64,000 nucleotides of DNA from Beijerinckiaceae bacterium (lineage in GTDB: Bacteria > Pseudomonadota > Alphaproteobacteria > Rhizobiales > Beijerinckiaceae), in the NCBI GenBank assembly GCA_004564215.1, contig CP024846.1:930001-994000 (forward strand), given 5' to 3'. Within the stretch, counting starts at the first letter, position 1. Every line of letters begins with the position of its first letter. Below the pieces are notes generated by a model that was given only the letters and a program-made list of their open reading frames with translations, made no database searches and had not been told where the DNA came from. A program made the translations under genes and the position numbers. Below, piece after piece: positions 1 through 9,445 of this stretch.

Positions 1-267
1 GCGGCGACCGTACGAAGCAATGTCGCCCGGAGTTCGCTTCGGGGCACGATAACGGGCGGTGAAATCATGTTTACGGGCCGAAGGGGCCGATCATTAGACA
101 TTGTTTCAAATCTCCATTGCCAATTCAGGACGGCATGCCGTCGTGTTGACAATGAACATGGGGAGGGCCGGCTTACGCCGCCATGTCGGTCGAATGAAAC
201 TTTAGTAAGGTTCGTCAGACGTTTCGGCTGCCTGCCGGCAACTGCCCGCGTCACGGCAAAGCAGCCG
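1..267. other. Non-coding left edge; no supported gene
   Basis: I see no convincing gene here. The only long open frame starts at base 67 and crosses the end of the DUF2155 gene in antisense, so it looks like a GC-rich shadow. A 7-bp inverted repeat (CGGCTGC at 225-231, GCAGCCG at 261-267) lies just past the DUF2155 stop codon. It has no T-run on either side, so I do not call it an intrinsic terminator. Confidence 0.5.
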
Positions 268-990
268 CTAATTCCCGTCCACATCAGGCTCGCGCGGCGG
301 CCCTGGATCGGCTGGATAATAGCGTTGCGCGGGTTGGCGGCGGCTACCTTGCGGCGGCGGGATGAGGCCCGGCGGCGGTCCAACTTCAATCGGGCCGCTG
401 CTGCGCGGCGGCGGGGCCCTTGAGGGTTCAGGAAGCGGCTCGCCAAGCTGGTCCGCATCCGGCGGCACTGCATTTTCGCTTGGCTGCGCGCGGCGTTGCC
501 GGCGTGCCGGCTTTTCGGCAGCCTTGGGTGTTTCCGGCGGCGGGGGCTCGGCCTCGGCGGGCGCCTCGGGAGCCGTCACCACGACTTCGCCGCCGCCTTT
601 GCAGTCTGTCAGCCAGATATCGTAGATGGGATGTTCTATGCCATGCAGGCCGGGACTCGCCGCGAACATCCAACCTGAAAAAATTCGTTTGTAATTATTG
701 TTGGCATCGACTTCATCGACTTCGATGAAGGTTGTCGTCTGCGGGGCCTCCGTCGCGGGCCGCGTGTAGCAGGCACGTTCGGTGATCTGCAGTGAGCCGA
801 ATTGCACGGTCTCGCCTGTCGCCGCCTCGAAAGCGATGGTGCGGCCGGTGATCTTGTCCAGTCCCGCGAAGACCGCGATGGGGTGCTTGATCTTGTCGGC
901 CTCCGCCCTGCCGGAAACAATCAGCGCCAAAATCAAACCGAGACACAGAATTTGTAGCGTACGGAAGACTCGCATCGAAGCTTCGTTCAT
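268..990 (-). CDS. DUF2155 domain-containing exported protein
   Basis: A conserved alphaproteobacterial envelope protein of unknown function. The chosen ATG (990) or an alternative at 975 leads straight into a signal peptide (LCLGLILALIVSGRAEA). The conserved DUF2155 block follows, with the core KITGRTIAFEAATGETVQFG and the LTDC segment near its end. The last ~100 residues are low-complexity, rich in Pro, Ala and Glu, and probably disordered. A longer frame runs upstream to 1110, but those 40 residues are basic and precede the signal peptide, so I exclude them. The gene lies just downstream of the NDUFA12-type gene on the same strand, a pairing common in Rhizobiales. The family assignment is secure; the role is unknown. 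Confidence 0.85.
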   Translation of the reverse strand: MNEASMRVFRTLQILCLGLILALIVSGRAEADKIKHPIAVFAGLDKITGRTIAFEAATGETVQFGSLQITERACYTRPATEAPQTTTFIEVDEVDANNNYKRIFSGWMFAASPGLHGIEHPIYDIWLTDCKGGGEVVVTAPEAPAEAEPPPPETPKAAEKPARRQRRAQPSENAVPPDADQLGEPLPEPSRAPPPRSSGPIEVGPPPGLIPPPQGSRRQPAQRYYPADPGPPREPDVDGN

Positions 991-1140
991 AAACCGGCCG
1001 CCACAACGGAACCAAAGAAACTGTAAAATTCGCCTCTGCTGCGTTTGCCTGGACGCATTGGACAGGCGCGAACCCAGCACGAAACTGCGGCCGGAAGTGG
1101 ACATTCTCATCGAGGGACCGGGAACTTGAGCAAACTCCGC

Positions 1141-1542
1141 TCAGCCTTCTGGTGTCCAGGCGTCGTAATCCCCTGTCGCCGGCGGGCGCGCGCTGGCCCG
1201 CAATGTCGAGCCCGGCGGGCGCCACGCCTCCGGGGTGCCGGTCAAATTGGGCCGATAGGGCAATTCCCACGCACGCGGCGTGTAAGTTTCTTGGGTCGGC
1301 GGGACATCGACGGTGTGGTGAAGCCAGCCATACCAGCCAGGCGGCGTCATCGAGCCTTCGCTCTGGCCGGCATAAATGACCCAACGCCGTTCGAAGCCAA
1401 GCGCCGGATCGATTCTCCGCCTGCGGTAATAGCGGTTTCCGAATTGGTCGACGCCGACGAATTTGCCAAAAAGCAGGGTGTGAAGCCGGGTGTTCAGCGT
1501 TTCACCGTTCCACCACGTAAAAAACTGATAGAGCAATCTCAT
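1141..1542 (-). CDS. NADH:ubiquinone oxidoreductase subunit NDUFA12 family protein
   Basis: A small accessory subunit of respiratory complex I, homologous to mitochondrial NDUFA12 (B17.2). The 133-residue product begins MRLLYQFFTWWNG and contains the family hallmarks: TLLFGKFVGVDQFGNRYYR, the RRWVIY block, and PPGWYGWLHH before the proline-rich C-terminus ending in YDAWTPEG. The frame is open upstream to 1752, but the extra 70 residues have no family similarity. The ATG at 1542 gives the expected length. It is transcribed divergently from nrdJ and heads toward DUF2155. Confidence 0.9.
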   Translation of the reverse strand: MRLLYQFFTWWNGETLNTRLHTLLFGKFVGVDQFGNRYYRRRRIDPALGFERRWVIYAGQSEGSMTPPGWYGWLHHTVDVPPTQETYTPRAWELPYRPNLTGTPEAWRPPGSTLRASARPPATGDYDAWTPEG

Positions 1543-1669
1543 GGGTTTGATCTGCCTTCGGCTTTGCCGCATCGATCCGCCAGCATGCGGGCGTTTATGA
1601 CCGCGCCGGCCCTCGCTGTCCAGCGCATCAATTCTGTGACCCCGCCTGTGGCGAAAACTTACGATTTGT

Positions 1670-1716
1670 ATACTATATATAGTTATACCCATGATCCACA
1701 GCACAGATTCTGGTGT
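1670..1716. promoter_or_regulatory. Tandem NrdR boxes upstream of nrdJ
   Basis: Box 1 is ATACTATATATAGTTA at 1670-1685. It matches the published NrdR consensus (acaCwATATATwGtgt) at about 13 of 16 positions, including the whole core CTATATATAG. Box 2 is GCACAGATTCTGGTGT at 1701-1716, a weaker match that keeps the CAC and GTGT arms. The starts are 31 bp apart, three helical turns, which is the classic spacing for cooperative NrdR binding. Box 1 lies 138 bp before the nrdJ ATG. NrdR represses ribonucleotide reductase genes when dATP is abundant. Confidence 0.75.
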
Positions 1717-1822
1717 GGACAAGACCGATGCCGCGTAGCGGACCACGTCCATATCGAGTCAATCTGCTCGCCCTAATCGGCGATCAGGCGCGTGCCGGAT
1801 CGTTCATCTTCGAGGGATACCC

Positions 1823-4800
1823 ATGCATATCGAGCGGCGCTACACCAAACCGGATCAGTCCCCCTATGCGGAAATCGCGTTTCGCTCGACCAAAAGCGAA
1901 ATCCGTAATCCGGACGGATCGATCGTGTTCTCGCTGGATGGCATCGAGGTGCCGGCGAGCTGGAGCCAAGTCGCGGCCGACATTCTCGCCCAAAAATACT
2001 TCCGCAAAGCGGGCGTGCCCTCGCGCCTGAAGCGAATCGAGGAAAACGCCGTTCCTTCCTTCCTTTGGCGGAGCGAGCCAGACGAGGAAGCGCTCGCGGA
2101 TCTGCCGAAGCCGGAACGCTTTATATCGGAGATTTCGGCCAAGCAAGTGTTCGATCGTCTGGCCGGCGCCTGGACCTATTGGGGATGGAAGGGCAAATAT
2201 TTCGACACCGAGGCCGATGCCTCCGCCTTTTACGACGAATTGCGCTTCATGCTGGCGCGCCAGATGGCGGCGCCCAATTCCCCGCAATGGTTCAACACGG
2301 GGCTGCATTGGGCCTATGGGATCAATGGCCCGAGCCAAGGCCATTATTACGTCGACCACGAGACCAAAAAACTCGTCAAGTCGAAGTCGGCCTATGAACA
2401 TCCGCAGCCGCATGCCTGTTTCATCCAGTCGGTCGCCGACGACCTCGTCAACGACGGCGGCATCATGGACCTTTGGGTGCGCGAGGCGCGGCTCTTCAAA
2501 TATGGCTCGGGCACCGGCTCGAATTTTTCCAAGCTGCGCGGCGAAAACGAAAAGCTTTCCGGCGGCGGCAAATCCTCCGGCCTGATGTCGTTTTTGAAGA
2601 TCGGGGACCGGGCTGCGGGGGCGATCAAATCCGGCGGCACCACGCGACGGGCCGCGAAAATGGTCGTGGTCGATGCCGATCATCCCGACATCGAGGACTA
2701 TATCGAGTGGAAGGTGAAGGAGGAGCAAAAGGTCGCCGCGCTCGTCACCGGCTCGAAAATTCTGCAAAAGGCGATGAAGGCGATTCTGCGGGCCTGCGTC
2801 AATTGCGAAGGACCGGGTGACGATTGTTTCAGCCCGGAAAAAAACCCGGCGCTCAAAAAGGAAATCAAGCTGGCGCGGCGTGCCTTCGTTCCCGACGCCT
2901 CCATCAAGAAGATCATCCAGCTCGCGCGGCAGGGCCATACGAATATCGAATTCGAGACCTTTACGACCGACTGGGATTCGGAGGCCTATCTGACCGTTTC
3001 CGGCCAGAACTCGAACAATTCCGTCCGCGTCACGGATGAATTTCTGCGCGCGGTCGAGGATGATCGCGATTGGACCTTGACCCGCCGCCTCGACGGCAGA
3101 GCGCATAAGGTGATGAAGGCCCGCGAGCTGTGGGAAAAGATCGGCCACGCCGCCTGGGCTTCGGCCGACCCTGGCCTGCAATATCATACGACGATCAATG
3201 ATTGGCACACCTGCCCGGCCGCCGGCCCGATCGTCGCCTCCAATCCCTGCTCGGAATATATGTTCCTCGACGACACGGCCTGCAATCTTGCCTCGCTGAA
3301 CCTGTTGCCGTTCCGCGATCCCCCGAATGGATCCTTCGATGTCGAGTCCTATGAGCACGCGGTCCGGCTTTGGACCATCGTGCTCGAAATCTCGGTCATG
3401 ATGGCGCAATTTCCGGCCAAGGAAATCGCCCGGCTTTCTTATGATTATCGCACGCTGGGGCTCGGCTTCGCCAATATCGGTGGTCTCCTGATGTCGTCCG
3501 GCATTGCCTATGACAGCGACGAAGGCCGCGCGATCTGCGGCGCGCTGTCCGCGATCATGACCGGCGTCGCCTATGCCACTTCAGCCGAGATGGCGGGCGA
3601 GCTCGGTGCCTTCGACGGCTATAAGGAGAATGCCCCCGCGATGGCGCGCGTCATGCGCAATCATCGCCGTGCCGCCTTGGGCGAAATTGCCGGCTATGAA
3701 AATTTGTCAATCACCCCGGTCCCGCTCGATCATGCGGCGTTGCGCGGCTGTGTCCTGCATGATGAACTCGCGACCCATGCGACGGCCGCCTGGGATCGCG
3801 CCGTCGCGCAGGGCGCGCTGCATGGCTATCGCAATGCGCAGGTGAGCGTCGTCGCGCCGACCGGCACCATCGGCCTGGTGATGGATTGCGACACGACGGG
3901 AATCGAGCCCGACTTCGCCCTCGTCAAATTCAAGAAGCTTGCGGGCGGCGGCTATTTCAAGATCATCAATCGCGCCGTGCCGGAAGGTTTGCGCGCGCTC
4001 GGCTATTCCGAAGCCGAGATCGCGGCCATCGAGATCCATGCGACGGGGCATGGCTCGCTGCACAATGCGCCGGGCATCAATCACGCGAGCCTCAAAGCCA
4101 AAGGTTTTACGGACGCCAAGCTCGCCGAGATCGAGGCTTTGCTTGCCGGCGCCTTCGACATCAAATTCGTCTTCAACAAATGGACGCTGGGCGCCGACTT
4201 CCTCACCGGCACGCTCAAAATTCCGGCGGAAAGGCTCGAAGATCAGAATTTCGATGTTTTGAGCTTCTTGGGCTTTTCCCGCGCCGATATTGACGCGGCC
4301 AATATTTTCGTCTGCGGCGCCATGACGGTCGAAGGCGCGCCGCATTTGAAACAAGAGCATTACGCCGTCTTCGATTGCGCCAGCCCCTGCGGGCGCACCG
4401 GCAAGCGTTTCCTGTCGGTTGAAAGCCACATCCGCATGATGGCGGCGTCGCAGCCCTTCATTTCGGGCGCGATCTCGAAGACCATCAACATGCCCAATGA
4501 CGCGGGCATCGAAGACTGCAAGGAGGCCTATATGCTCTCCTGGCGGCTCGGCCTCAAAGCCAATGCGCTGTATCGCGACGGCTCGAAACTGTCGCAGCCC
4601 TTGAACAGCCAGCTCATCGCGGATGACGACGACGAGGCCGAGGACGCCGTCGAAGCGCTCGTTGCCTCGAATGCCCCTGCCCGCGCCAGCGCGGTCGCGG
4701 AACGAATCGTCGAGCGGATTGTCGAGCGGATCGAACATGTCCGGGACCGCGAGCGGCTGCCCGACCGGCGCAAGGGCTATACACAAAAAGCGGTCGTCGG

Positions 4801-5503
4801 CGGCCACAAGGTCTATCTGCGGACCGGCGAATATTCGGATGGACGGATCGGGGAAATCTTTATCGACATGCACAAGGAGGGGGCCGCCTTCCGCTCGCTG
4901 ATGAATAATTTTGCCATCGCGATTTCGGTCGGGCTGCAATATGGCGTGCCGCTCGAGGAATATGTCGACGCCTTTACCTTCACCCGCTTCGAACCGGCGG
5001 GGCTGGTGCAAGGCAATGACGCGATCAAGAACGCGACGTCGATCCTCGATTACGTGTTTCGCGAACTCGCGATCTCCTATCTCGGCCGCAACGATCTCGC
5101 CCATATCGATCCGAGCGACATCGGCCATGATGTGCTGGGCAAGGGAGAGGATCAGAGCCGTCCGCCGCAAGGCGGCGTGCCGACCGGAACCGCGAAATTT
5201 GTCTCGCGCGGTTTTGTCCGCTCGAAGGCCGACAAATTAATGCTGGTGCAAGGCGGCGGGCAAGTCGCGCCGCAAGCCGTGACGGCGCTCAAACACGATC
5301 TCGAAATGGAAGTGGAAGCGGAACTCGGCGGGCTCGAATGGACGACTCCCGCCGAACGGGCGACCATCGCCGAAAAACGCAGCCAGGCGCGGATGAAGGG
5401 CTATACGGGGGAAGCCTGCAGCGAATGCGGGAATTTCACGCTGGTCCGCAATGGGACGTGTCTGAAATGCGATACGTGTGGGGCCACGACGGGGTGTAGT
5501 TGA
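1823..5503 (+). CDS. nrdJ: Vitamin B12-dependent (class II) ribonucleoside-diphosphate reductase
   Basis: Reduces ribonucleotides to deoxyribonucleotides using adenosylcobalamin, with no need for oxygen or a separate radical subunit. At 1226 residues it has the length of the long alphaproteobacterial NrdJ type. Visible features: the redox cysteine C199 in the PHACFIQS block, a glycine-rich segment ([15 protein letters not shown]), the NPCSEY motif with thiyl-radical cysteine C476, the PTGTIG loop, and a C-terminal cysteine-rich tail (CSEC, then CLKCDTCG) for thioredoxin-type reduction. An insert around 960-990 is rich in Asp, Glu and Ala. The ATG at 1823 gives the family N-terminus. Upstream NrdR boxes imply dATP-sensed repression. 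I saw no cobalamin riboswitch in the 280-bp leader, though I did not fold it. Confidence 0.97.
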   Translation: MHIERRYTKPDQSPYAEIAFRSTKSEIRNPDGSIVFSLDGIEVPASWSQVAADILAQKYFRKAGVPSRLKRIEENAVPSFLWRSEPDEEALADLPKPERFISEISAKQVFDRLAGAWTYWGWKGKYFDTEADASAFYDELRFMLARQMAAPNSPQWFNTGLHWAYGINGPSQGHYYVDHETKKLVKSKSAYEHPQPHACFIQSVADDLVNDGGIMDLWVREARLFKYGSGTGSNFSKLRGENEKLSGGGKSSGLMSFLKIGDRAAGAIKSGGTTRRAAKMVVVDADHPDIEDYIEWKVKEEQKVAALVTGSKILQKAMKAILRACVNCEGPGDDCFSPEKNPALKKEIKLARRAFVPDASIKKIIQLARQGHTNIEFETFTTDWDSEAYLTVSGQNSNNSVRVTDEFLRAVEDDRDWTLTRRLDGRAHKVMKARELWEKIGHAAWASADPGLQYHTTINDWHTCPAAGPIVASNPCSEYMFLDDTACNLASLNLLPFRDPPNGSFDVESYEHAVRLWTIVLEISVMMAQFPAKEIARLSYDYRTLGLGFANIGGLLMSSGIAYDSDEGRAICGALSAIMTGVAYATSAEMAGELGAFDGYKENAPAMARVMRNHRRAALGEIAGYENLSITPVPLDHAALRGCVLHDELATHATAAWDRAVAQGALHGYRNAQVSVVAPTGTIGLVMDCDTTGIEPDFALVKFKKLAGGGYFKIINRAVPEGLRALGYSEAEIAAIEIHATGHGSLHNAPGINHASLKAKGFTDAKLAEIEALLAGAFDIKFVFNKWTLGADFLTGTLKIPAERLEDQNFDVLSFLGFSRADIDAANIFVCGAMTVEGAPHLKQEHYAVFDCASPCGRTGKRFLSVESHIRMMAASQPFISGAISKTINMPNDAGIEDCKEAYMLSWRLGLKANALYRDGSKLSQPLNSQLIADDDDEAEDAVEALVASNAPARASAVAERIVERIVERIEHVRDRERLPDRRKGYTQKAVVGGHKVYLRTGEYSDGRIGEIFIDMHKEGAAFRSLMNNFAIAISVGLQYGVPLEEYVDAFTFTRFEPAGLVQGNDAIKNATSILDYVFRELAISYLGRNDLAHIDPSDIGHDVLGKGEDQSRPPQGGVPTGTAKFVSRGFVRSKADKLMLVQGGGQVAPQAVTALKHDLEMEVEAELGGLEWTTPAERATIAEKRSQARMKGYTGEACSECGNFTLVRNGTCLKCDTCGATTGCS

Positions 5504-6093
5504 AAGGGGCGCTTGTGTCTCGATTGATCGACATCGTTATTGATAACGCTATGGAGGGCATTCAGAGTGGTCTGCTAAATCTACCGAAACCCTTTCTCTC
5601 CTCGGCCCAGGGGATGGCATGCAATCAGTCCTGGAACGCTTATGCTTATTTTTATGCCAAGGAGTTTGAGGAAATAGCGGAAAATGCGCTGAAGCTTCGC
5701 CGCGTTCAGCATGCCGGTCCGCTACTCTTTTTGGCGCGTCAATCTATCGAACTCGCCATGAAAAACGCCATCAACGAATTCGAGCCGAAAATAGGCTCTG
5801 ACGCCGGAAAGTATGGGCATGATCTCAAGAAGCTGTGGCGAACTCTGATTGATCTAATGAGATTCGCCTCGTTTTCTGCGGACTGCGAATGGACCCAGCA
5901 TTGTGAACAGGTGGTCGATCACATTGATGCTTTTGATAACAAGGGGGAGCGCTTTCGGTATCCTGCCGACAGGGCTGGCGATTACTTCGAGTATCCCGAT
6001 GTGGACATTGACGGCTTAGTGAAGGCTCATTGGAACCTCACTGCATATTGCGATGCAGTTATTGAATGCCTTCATGCGCAAAGGATAATCTGA
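5500..6093 (+). CDS. HEPN-like helical protein
   Basis: A 197-residue protein I do not recognise by name. Two features suggest a HEPN-type four-helix fold: the segment [16 protein letters not shown], which resembles the E..LK helix of HEPN proteins, and a later YGHDLKKLW segment that matches their conserved GHDL turn. The canonical R-x4-6-H RNase motif is not obvious, so catalysis should not be assumed. The frame opens with TTG overlapping the nrdJ stop codon; a GTG at 5515 is the other plausible start. It follows nrdJ on the same strand and may be co-transcribed, but a functional link is not evident. Confidence 0.6.
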   Translation: MKGALVSRLIDIVIDNAMEGIQSGLLNLPKPFLSSAQGMACNQSWNAYAYFYAKEFEEIAENALKLRRVQHAGPLLFLARQSIELAMKNAINEFEPKIGSDAGKYGHDLKKLWRTLIDLMRFASFSADCEWTQHCEQVVDHIDAFDNKGERFRYPADRAGDYFEYPDVDIDGLVKAHWNLTAYCDAVIECLHAQRII

Positions 6094-6133
6094 ACTACCT
6101 TTACAAAGAGCGGTCGTCCCGACCGCACCACCC

Positions 6134-6264
6134 CATTCATCGCGTGGCAGACCCGAGCGTGTCTGAACTTTGAAGTCAAGGACGGCCCAAAGGGCCGCCG
6201 CCGCAGGCGGTCTGCGATCCTTGAGTTCAAAGTTCAGATACGCTTTTCTGCCGCCATGCGATGA
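6134..6264. repeat. Large inverted repeat at the start of the 200-bp repeat array
   Basis: The stretch 6134-6182 is the imperfect reverse complement of 6216-6264. Matching blocks include CATTCATCGC against GCGATGAATG, and TCTGAACTTTGAA against TTCAAAGTTCAGA. The loop carries its own GC-rich palindromes. The right arm is the spacer of the direct repeats that follow, so the left arm is an inverted copy of that spacer. It begins 40 bp after the HEPN-like gene. Confidence 0.75.
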
Positions 6265-7197
6265 ATGAACCTTTCCGCGCAACACGCGCCGGCAAGCAAA
6301 TGCCGGATCTCGGCATCGACTCCAGTGTCATGGCCGGCTTGACCCGGCCATCCAAACTTCCACCGGCCGTTGTTGGATGCCCGGCTCAAGGCCGGGCATG
6401 ACAAGCCTCAATCCGCGAGTTCAAAGTTCAGATACGCTTTTCTGCCGCCAAGCGACGAATGGATTTTTACGCGCCGCGCGGGCAAGCAATGCAAAACCTC
6501 GAAGGATGTGTCTCCTCAACTCCAGTGTCATGGCCGGGCTTGACCCGGCCATCCAAACTTCCACCGTCCATTGTTGGATGCCCGGCTCAAGGCCGGGCAT
6601 GACAAGCCTCCGTCCTTGAGTTCAAAGTTTAGATACGCTTTTCTGCCGCCATGCGATGAATGGATTTTTACGCGCCGCGCGGGCAAGCAATGCAAGACCT
6701 CGAAGAATGTGTCTCGTCGGCTCCCGTGTCATGGCCGGGCTTGACCCGGCCATCCAAACATCTGCCTTCGTTGTTGGATGCCCGGCTCAAGGCCGGGCAT
6801 GACAAGCCTCAATCCGTGAGTTCAAAGTTCAGATACGCTTTTTGCCGCCATGCGATAAATGGATTTTTACGCGCCGCGCGGGCAAGCAATGCCGGGTCTC
6901 GAAGAATGTGTCTCATCGGCTCCCGTGTCATGGCCGGGCTTGACCCGGCCATCCAAACTTCTGCCTTCGTTGTTGGATGCCCGGCTCAAGGCCGGGCATG
7001 ACAAGCCTCGATCCGTGAGTTCAAAGTTCAGTTTTTTGCCGCATGCGATGAATGGATTTTTACGTGCCGCACGGGCAAGCAATGCAAGACCTCGAAGAAT
7101 GTGTCTCCTCGACTCCAGTGTCATGGCCGGGCTTGACCCGGCCATCCAAACATCCACCGTCCATTGTTGGATGCCCGGCTCAAGGCCGGGCATGACT
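6216..7197. repeat. Five ~200-bp tandem units carrying paired palindromes
   Basis: Five units contain the same element, with equivalent positions at 6330, 6530, 6731, 6930 and 7123 (periods 200, 201, 199 and 193). Each has two palindromes: ATGGCCGGG-cttga-CCCGGCCAT, then about 20 bp further ATGCCCGGC-tcaag-GCCGGGCAT. The two halves are also roughly complementary to each other, so each unit can form a larger cruciform. Units are joined by a conserved spacer with TTCAAAGTTCAGATACGC and ATGGATTTTTACG. Such palindromes are common intergenic repeats in alphaproteobacteria; the regular tandem array is less usual. Open frames inside the array are by-products of the repeat. Confidence 0.85.
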
Positions 7198-7229
7198 ATC
7201 TGGGCGGACTGGAGTCACCGCCTCAGCGG

Positions 7230-7529
7230 CTAACGCGCGCTGGCGGAGACGCCCTCACACGCAAGATCCCGACGGGCAATCCAGCCCACAAAGCCGAGGC
7301 AGGGCACCTCGATACGCGCCCACAGCCCATCCTTGGATTGCTGCCCAACCCGAACAACTCCCGTTGCGTCGGATGTCACGCGGCCGTTCGGCGTGTCCCG
7401 GACATTGGCAACGTGCGGGACAATGGTGCAAAGGCTCGCTTTAGCAGGACGGCTTTTGCACGCTTGGGCCGGGGCCGATGCGGCCAAAGGGACCAGCGCG
7501 GCAGCAAGGCATAGCATTCTGTTCCTCAT
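7230..7529 (-). CDS. Small exported SH3-like protein
   Basis: A 99-residue predicted secreted protein. The ATG at 7529 has a good ribosome-binding site (GGGAGGACGCG before ATG) and opens a signal peptide (MLCLAAALVPLAASAPAQA). The mature part resembles a bacterial SH3 domain: VANVRDTPNGRV, a hydrophobic repeat, DGLWARIEV, and GFVGWIARRDL. Three cysteines remain in the mature protein. It starts 34 bp after the upstream secreted-protein gene on the same strand, suggesting a two-gene operon. The upstream frame to 7646 lacks a signal sequence and is not used. Confidence 0.75.
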   Translation of the reverse strand: MRNRMLCLAAALVPLAASAPAQACKSRPAKASLCTIVPHVANVRDTPNGRVTSDATGVVRVGQQSKDGLWARIEVPCLGFVGWIARRDLACEGVSASAR

Positions 7530-7563
7530 TCGCGTCCTCCCCCAGCGGCCTTCCCGGCTCACA

Positions 7564-8007
7564 TCACTCTGCGGCGCTTGGCGTCGCGTTGAAGACACCG
7601 CCGAACACTTCAGGGCCGTTTTGAATTTCGTAGGCGTATCCGCCATTTTTGTAGAAAAGATTTATCTTCAGATCCCCGCGCGCGCGAAAGGCGAAGCCGC
7701 CCTTATCCAGCTTGGGGCTGCCCTCGACCAGCAAATTATCGTTCCACCCTGGCGGTGAGCAGCAAGAATGATCAGGCTCCAGACCGGCAATCGCCGCCTC
7801 GTTCCAAAGACCGGCGATCGCCGTGATCACATAGGAGCCCACAGATAAATTCTTGGTGGTCAGAGTGCCCGACGCGGTGATTTTGGCATCAGTGTTGAGG
7901 TAGGACCAATTCCAGAGGATGTCGGCCCTGGCCTCCAATGCGCCGGCAAGGCCGAGCAGAGCCAGCAAAGCCAGACGTTTCAAAGCGCCTCCAGGTCTCG
8001 TCTTCAT
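7564..8007 (-). CDS. Exported protein of unknown function
   Basis: I do not recognise this 147-residue protein. It starts with a signal peptide (LKRLALLALLGLAGALEARA, cleavage likely before DILWNW). The mature domain is predicted mostly beta, with the segments SGTLTTKNLSVGSYVITAIA and INLFYKNGGYAYEI. It resembles small PEP-CTERM-type or beta-sandwich exported proteins, but no sorting tail is visible. The ATG at 8007 places the charged residues just before the hydrophobic core. It is probably the first gene of a pair with the SH3-like protein. Confidence 0.65.
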   Translation of the reverse strand: MKTRPGGALKRLALLALLGLAGALEARADILWNWSYLNTDAKITASGTLTTKNLSVGSYVITAIAGLWNEAAIAGLEPDHSCCSPPGWNDNLLVEGSPKLDKGGFAFRARGDLKINLFYKNGGYAYEIQNGPEVFGGVFNATPSAAE

Positions 8008-8370
8008 GACTGGTCTTTCCCGCCCTTCGTCGCACTGCCAAAGTGGCGCCCTGCCCTCACGTTTTGTCATATATTTAACATCATGTACGCCTATCCGTTG
8101 GTATTCAGCGACCTAAAAATATTAAAAGCAAAAGATTTTTTATGGATCGGCGGGCAATGCCGCATCATCAGGTTTGGCCATCGCTGAGAGCCATTTTCTT
8201 TCGCATGCGGGTTTGCCACGCAAGCGCAAGTCGGCTGCCGCCACCGCTCGATGACAATCACATTGTGGACCTCGCTCGCGCGGCGAGATCCAGGCTCATT
8301 CCAGCATGCATCGCCCACTCATCGAGCCAGCCTTCTCAACAAATCTATTTGCAAGGGAGCTGAGACGAAC
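8008..8370. other. Intergenic region, no gene seen
   Basis: This 363-bp stretch separates two divergent transcription units. It is AT-rich around 8100-8145 (AAAATATTAAAAGC, ATTTTTTATGG), which is unusual for the neighbourhood and likely holds promoters. The short frames here overlap and show no family similarity. The lipase ribosome-binding site (AAGGGAGC) is at its right edge. Confidence 0.5.
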
Positions 8371-9390
8371 ATGCAAGAAATTGATCAGATTCAGCCGGGC
8401 TCGGCGCTACCCAAGGGCGCTCCTTACAATCCCACGACAGCGGTTTTCTACGGCCAGTTCGTCGAGGCCGTCTATACGATGTATGGCAATGACCCGAGCA
8501 ATCTGACGCCGAAGCCATCTGCGGATTTTCCCAAAGGCTATCGCCTCGCGGCCTGGATCCAGATGCGCGACTTTATCTTCGAGAGCACAGGTTTGACCTT
8601 TTATGGGATCATCGCCCAAAGCCAGGCCGAACCGAACCAGTTCATCCTCGCTATTCGCGGGACATCCACTTGGGTCGAATGGTGGGACGACTTGACGTCG
8701 ATCCGCCTTGTCCCGTTCAAGAACTTCGGTTCGGCGGGCTTTGGGTTCTTGAAAATTTACGAAACGCTTGAAGTCGTCGCCAATCCGTCGGGAGCCTTGA
8801 CCGAATTGGCGGCGCCGCAGTCGCTCAAATCCGTCGGCGGATTTTCTCAGCAAGTGGCCGCGTTGGTCAACAGAAGCACGGAGCAGCCGCGCGCCGAAGC
8901 GGTCGCGCCGGCGACCTCGCTTGCCGTCACCGCCCACAGCCTCGGCGCAGCGCTCGCCACACTCTATGTGCTGGACAATGCGAGCTCCGATCAGATCCCC
9001 ACTCCGACCGTCTACACATTCGCGTCTCCGCGCGTCGGCGACTTGGCGTTCGCAAACGCGTTCAACGCCTTGGGTCTGACCTCGTGGCGGATCGACAATC
9101 TACCGGACATCGTCCCCTATCTTCCGCTTGGCTTTACCCACGTCAATACGCTGCAGCAATATGATTCCGGGTTCAAGGTATGGCCTTCGCCCGGCTGCTG
9201 GCACGCATTGACGACGTATCTCAGCTTGATCGACCCCAAGCTGAAACCCGCTAACGACTGCCAGCCGCCGTGGGCCGCAGCCGCCGCGGGTCCGGCGGAG
9301 TTTGCTCCGGCAGCAGCGCCTGCCGCCACAACTCTCTCCGTACCGTCCGGTCAGGTCACGGTGAACATTACTGTCAACGTGCACGAGTAG
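8371..9390 (+). CDS. Class 3 lipase family protein
   Basis: A predicted alpha/beta-hydrolase of the fungal-type (class 3) lipase family, likely hydrolysing acylglycerols or related esters. In the 339-residue product the oxyanion segment FILAIRGTSTWVEWWDD is at 91-107, the nucleophile Ser190 is in TAHSLGAA, and the SPRVGDLAFANAF block typical of the family is at 219-232. Asp246 in NLPDIVPYLP and His278 in CWHALTTYL probably complete the triad. No signal peptide is visible. The C-terminus is an Ala/Pro linker followed by a short beta-like tail. The ATG at 8371 has a good Shine-Dalgarno site; the frame extends upstream to 8251 without similarity. It converges with the ParB-like gene. Confidence 0.88.
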   Translation: MQEIDQIQPGSALPKGAPYNPTTAVFYGQFVEAVYTMYGNDPSNLTPKPSADFPKGYRLAAWIQMRDFIFESTGLTFYGIIAQSQAEPNQFILAIRGTSTWVEWWDDLTSIRLVPFKNFGSAGFGFLKIYETLEVVANPSGALTELAAPQSLKSVGGFSQQVAALVNRSTEQPRAEAVAPATSLAVTAHSLGAALATLYVLDNASSDQIPTPTVYTFASPRVGDLAFANAFNALGLTSWRIDNLPDIVPYLPLGFTHVNTLQQYDSGFKVWPSPGCWHALTTYLSLIDPKLKPANDCQPPWAAAAAGPAEFAPAAAPAATTLSVPSGQVTVNITVNVHE

Positions 9391-9445
9391 GCCGCAATTT
9401 CGGGGTCGAACATCGCGGCACACGCTAACGGCCGGTCGAGAGTCT

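Noticed and set aside
1543..1822. Possible cobalamin riboswitch before nrdJ
   Set aside because: I could not find a convincing B12-box sequence; the region is better explained by the NrdR boxes.
1784..3409. 541-codon open frame on the minus strand
   Set aside because: It is antisense to nrdJ, has no family similarity and is typical of GC-rich codon bias in the opposite strand.
3707..5170. 487-codon open frame on the minus strand
   Set aside because: Antisense to the C-terminal half of nrdJ; composition (Arg, Asp-rich) is that of a shadow frame.
6377..7233. Several overlapping open frames of 80-124 codons
   Set aside because: They arise from the 200-bp palindromic repeats, which keep frames open by periodicity; the same peptides recur in each unit.
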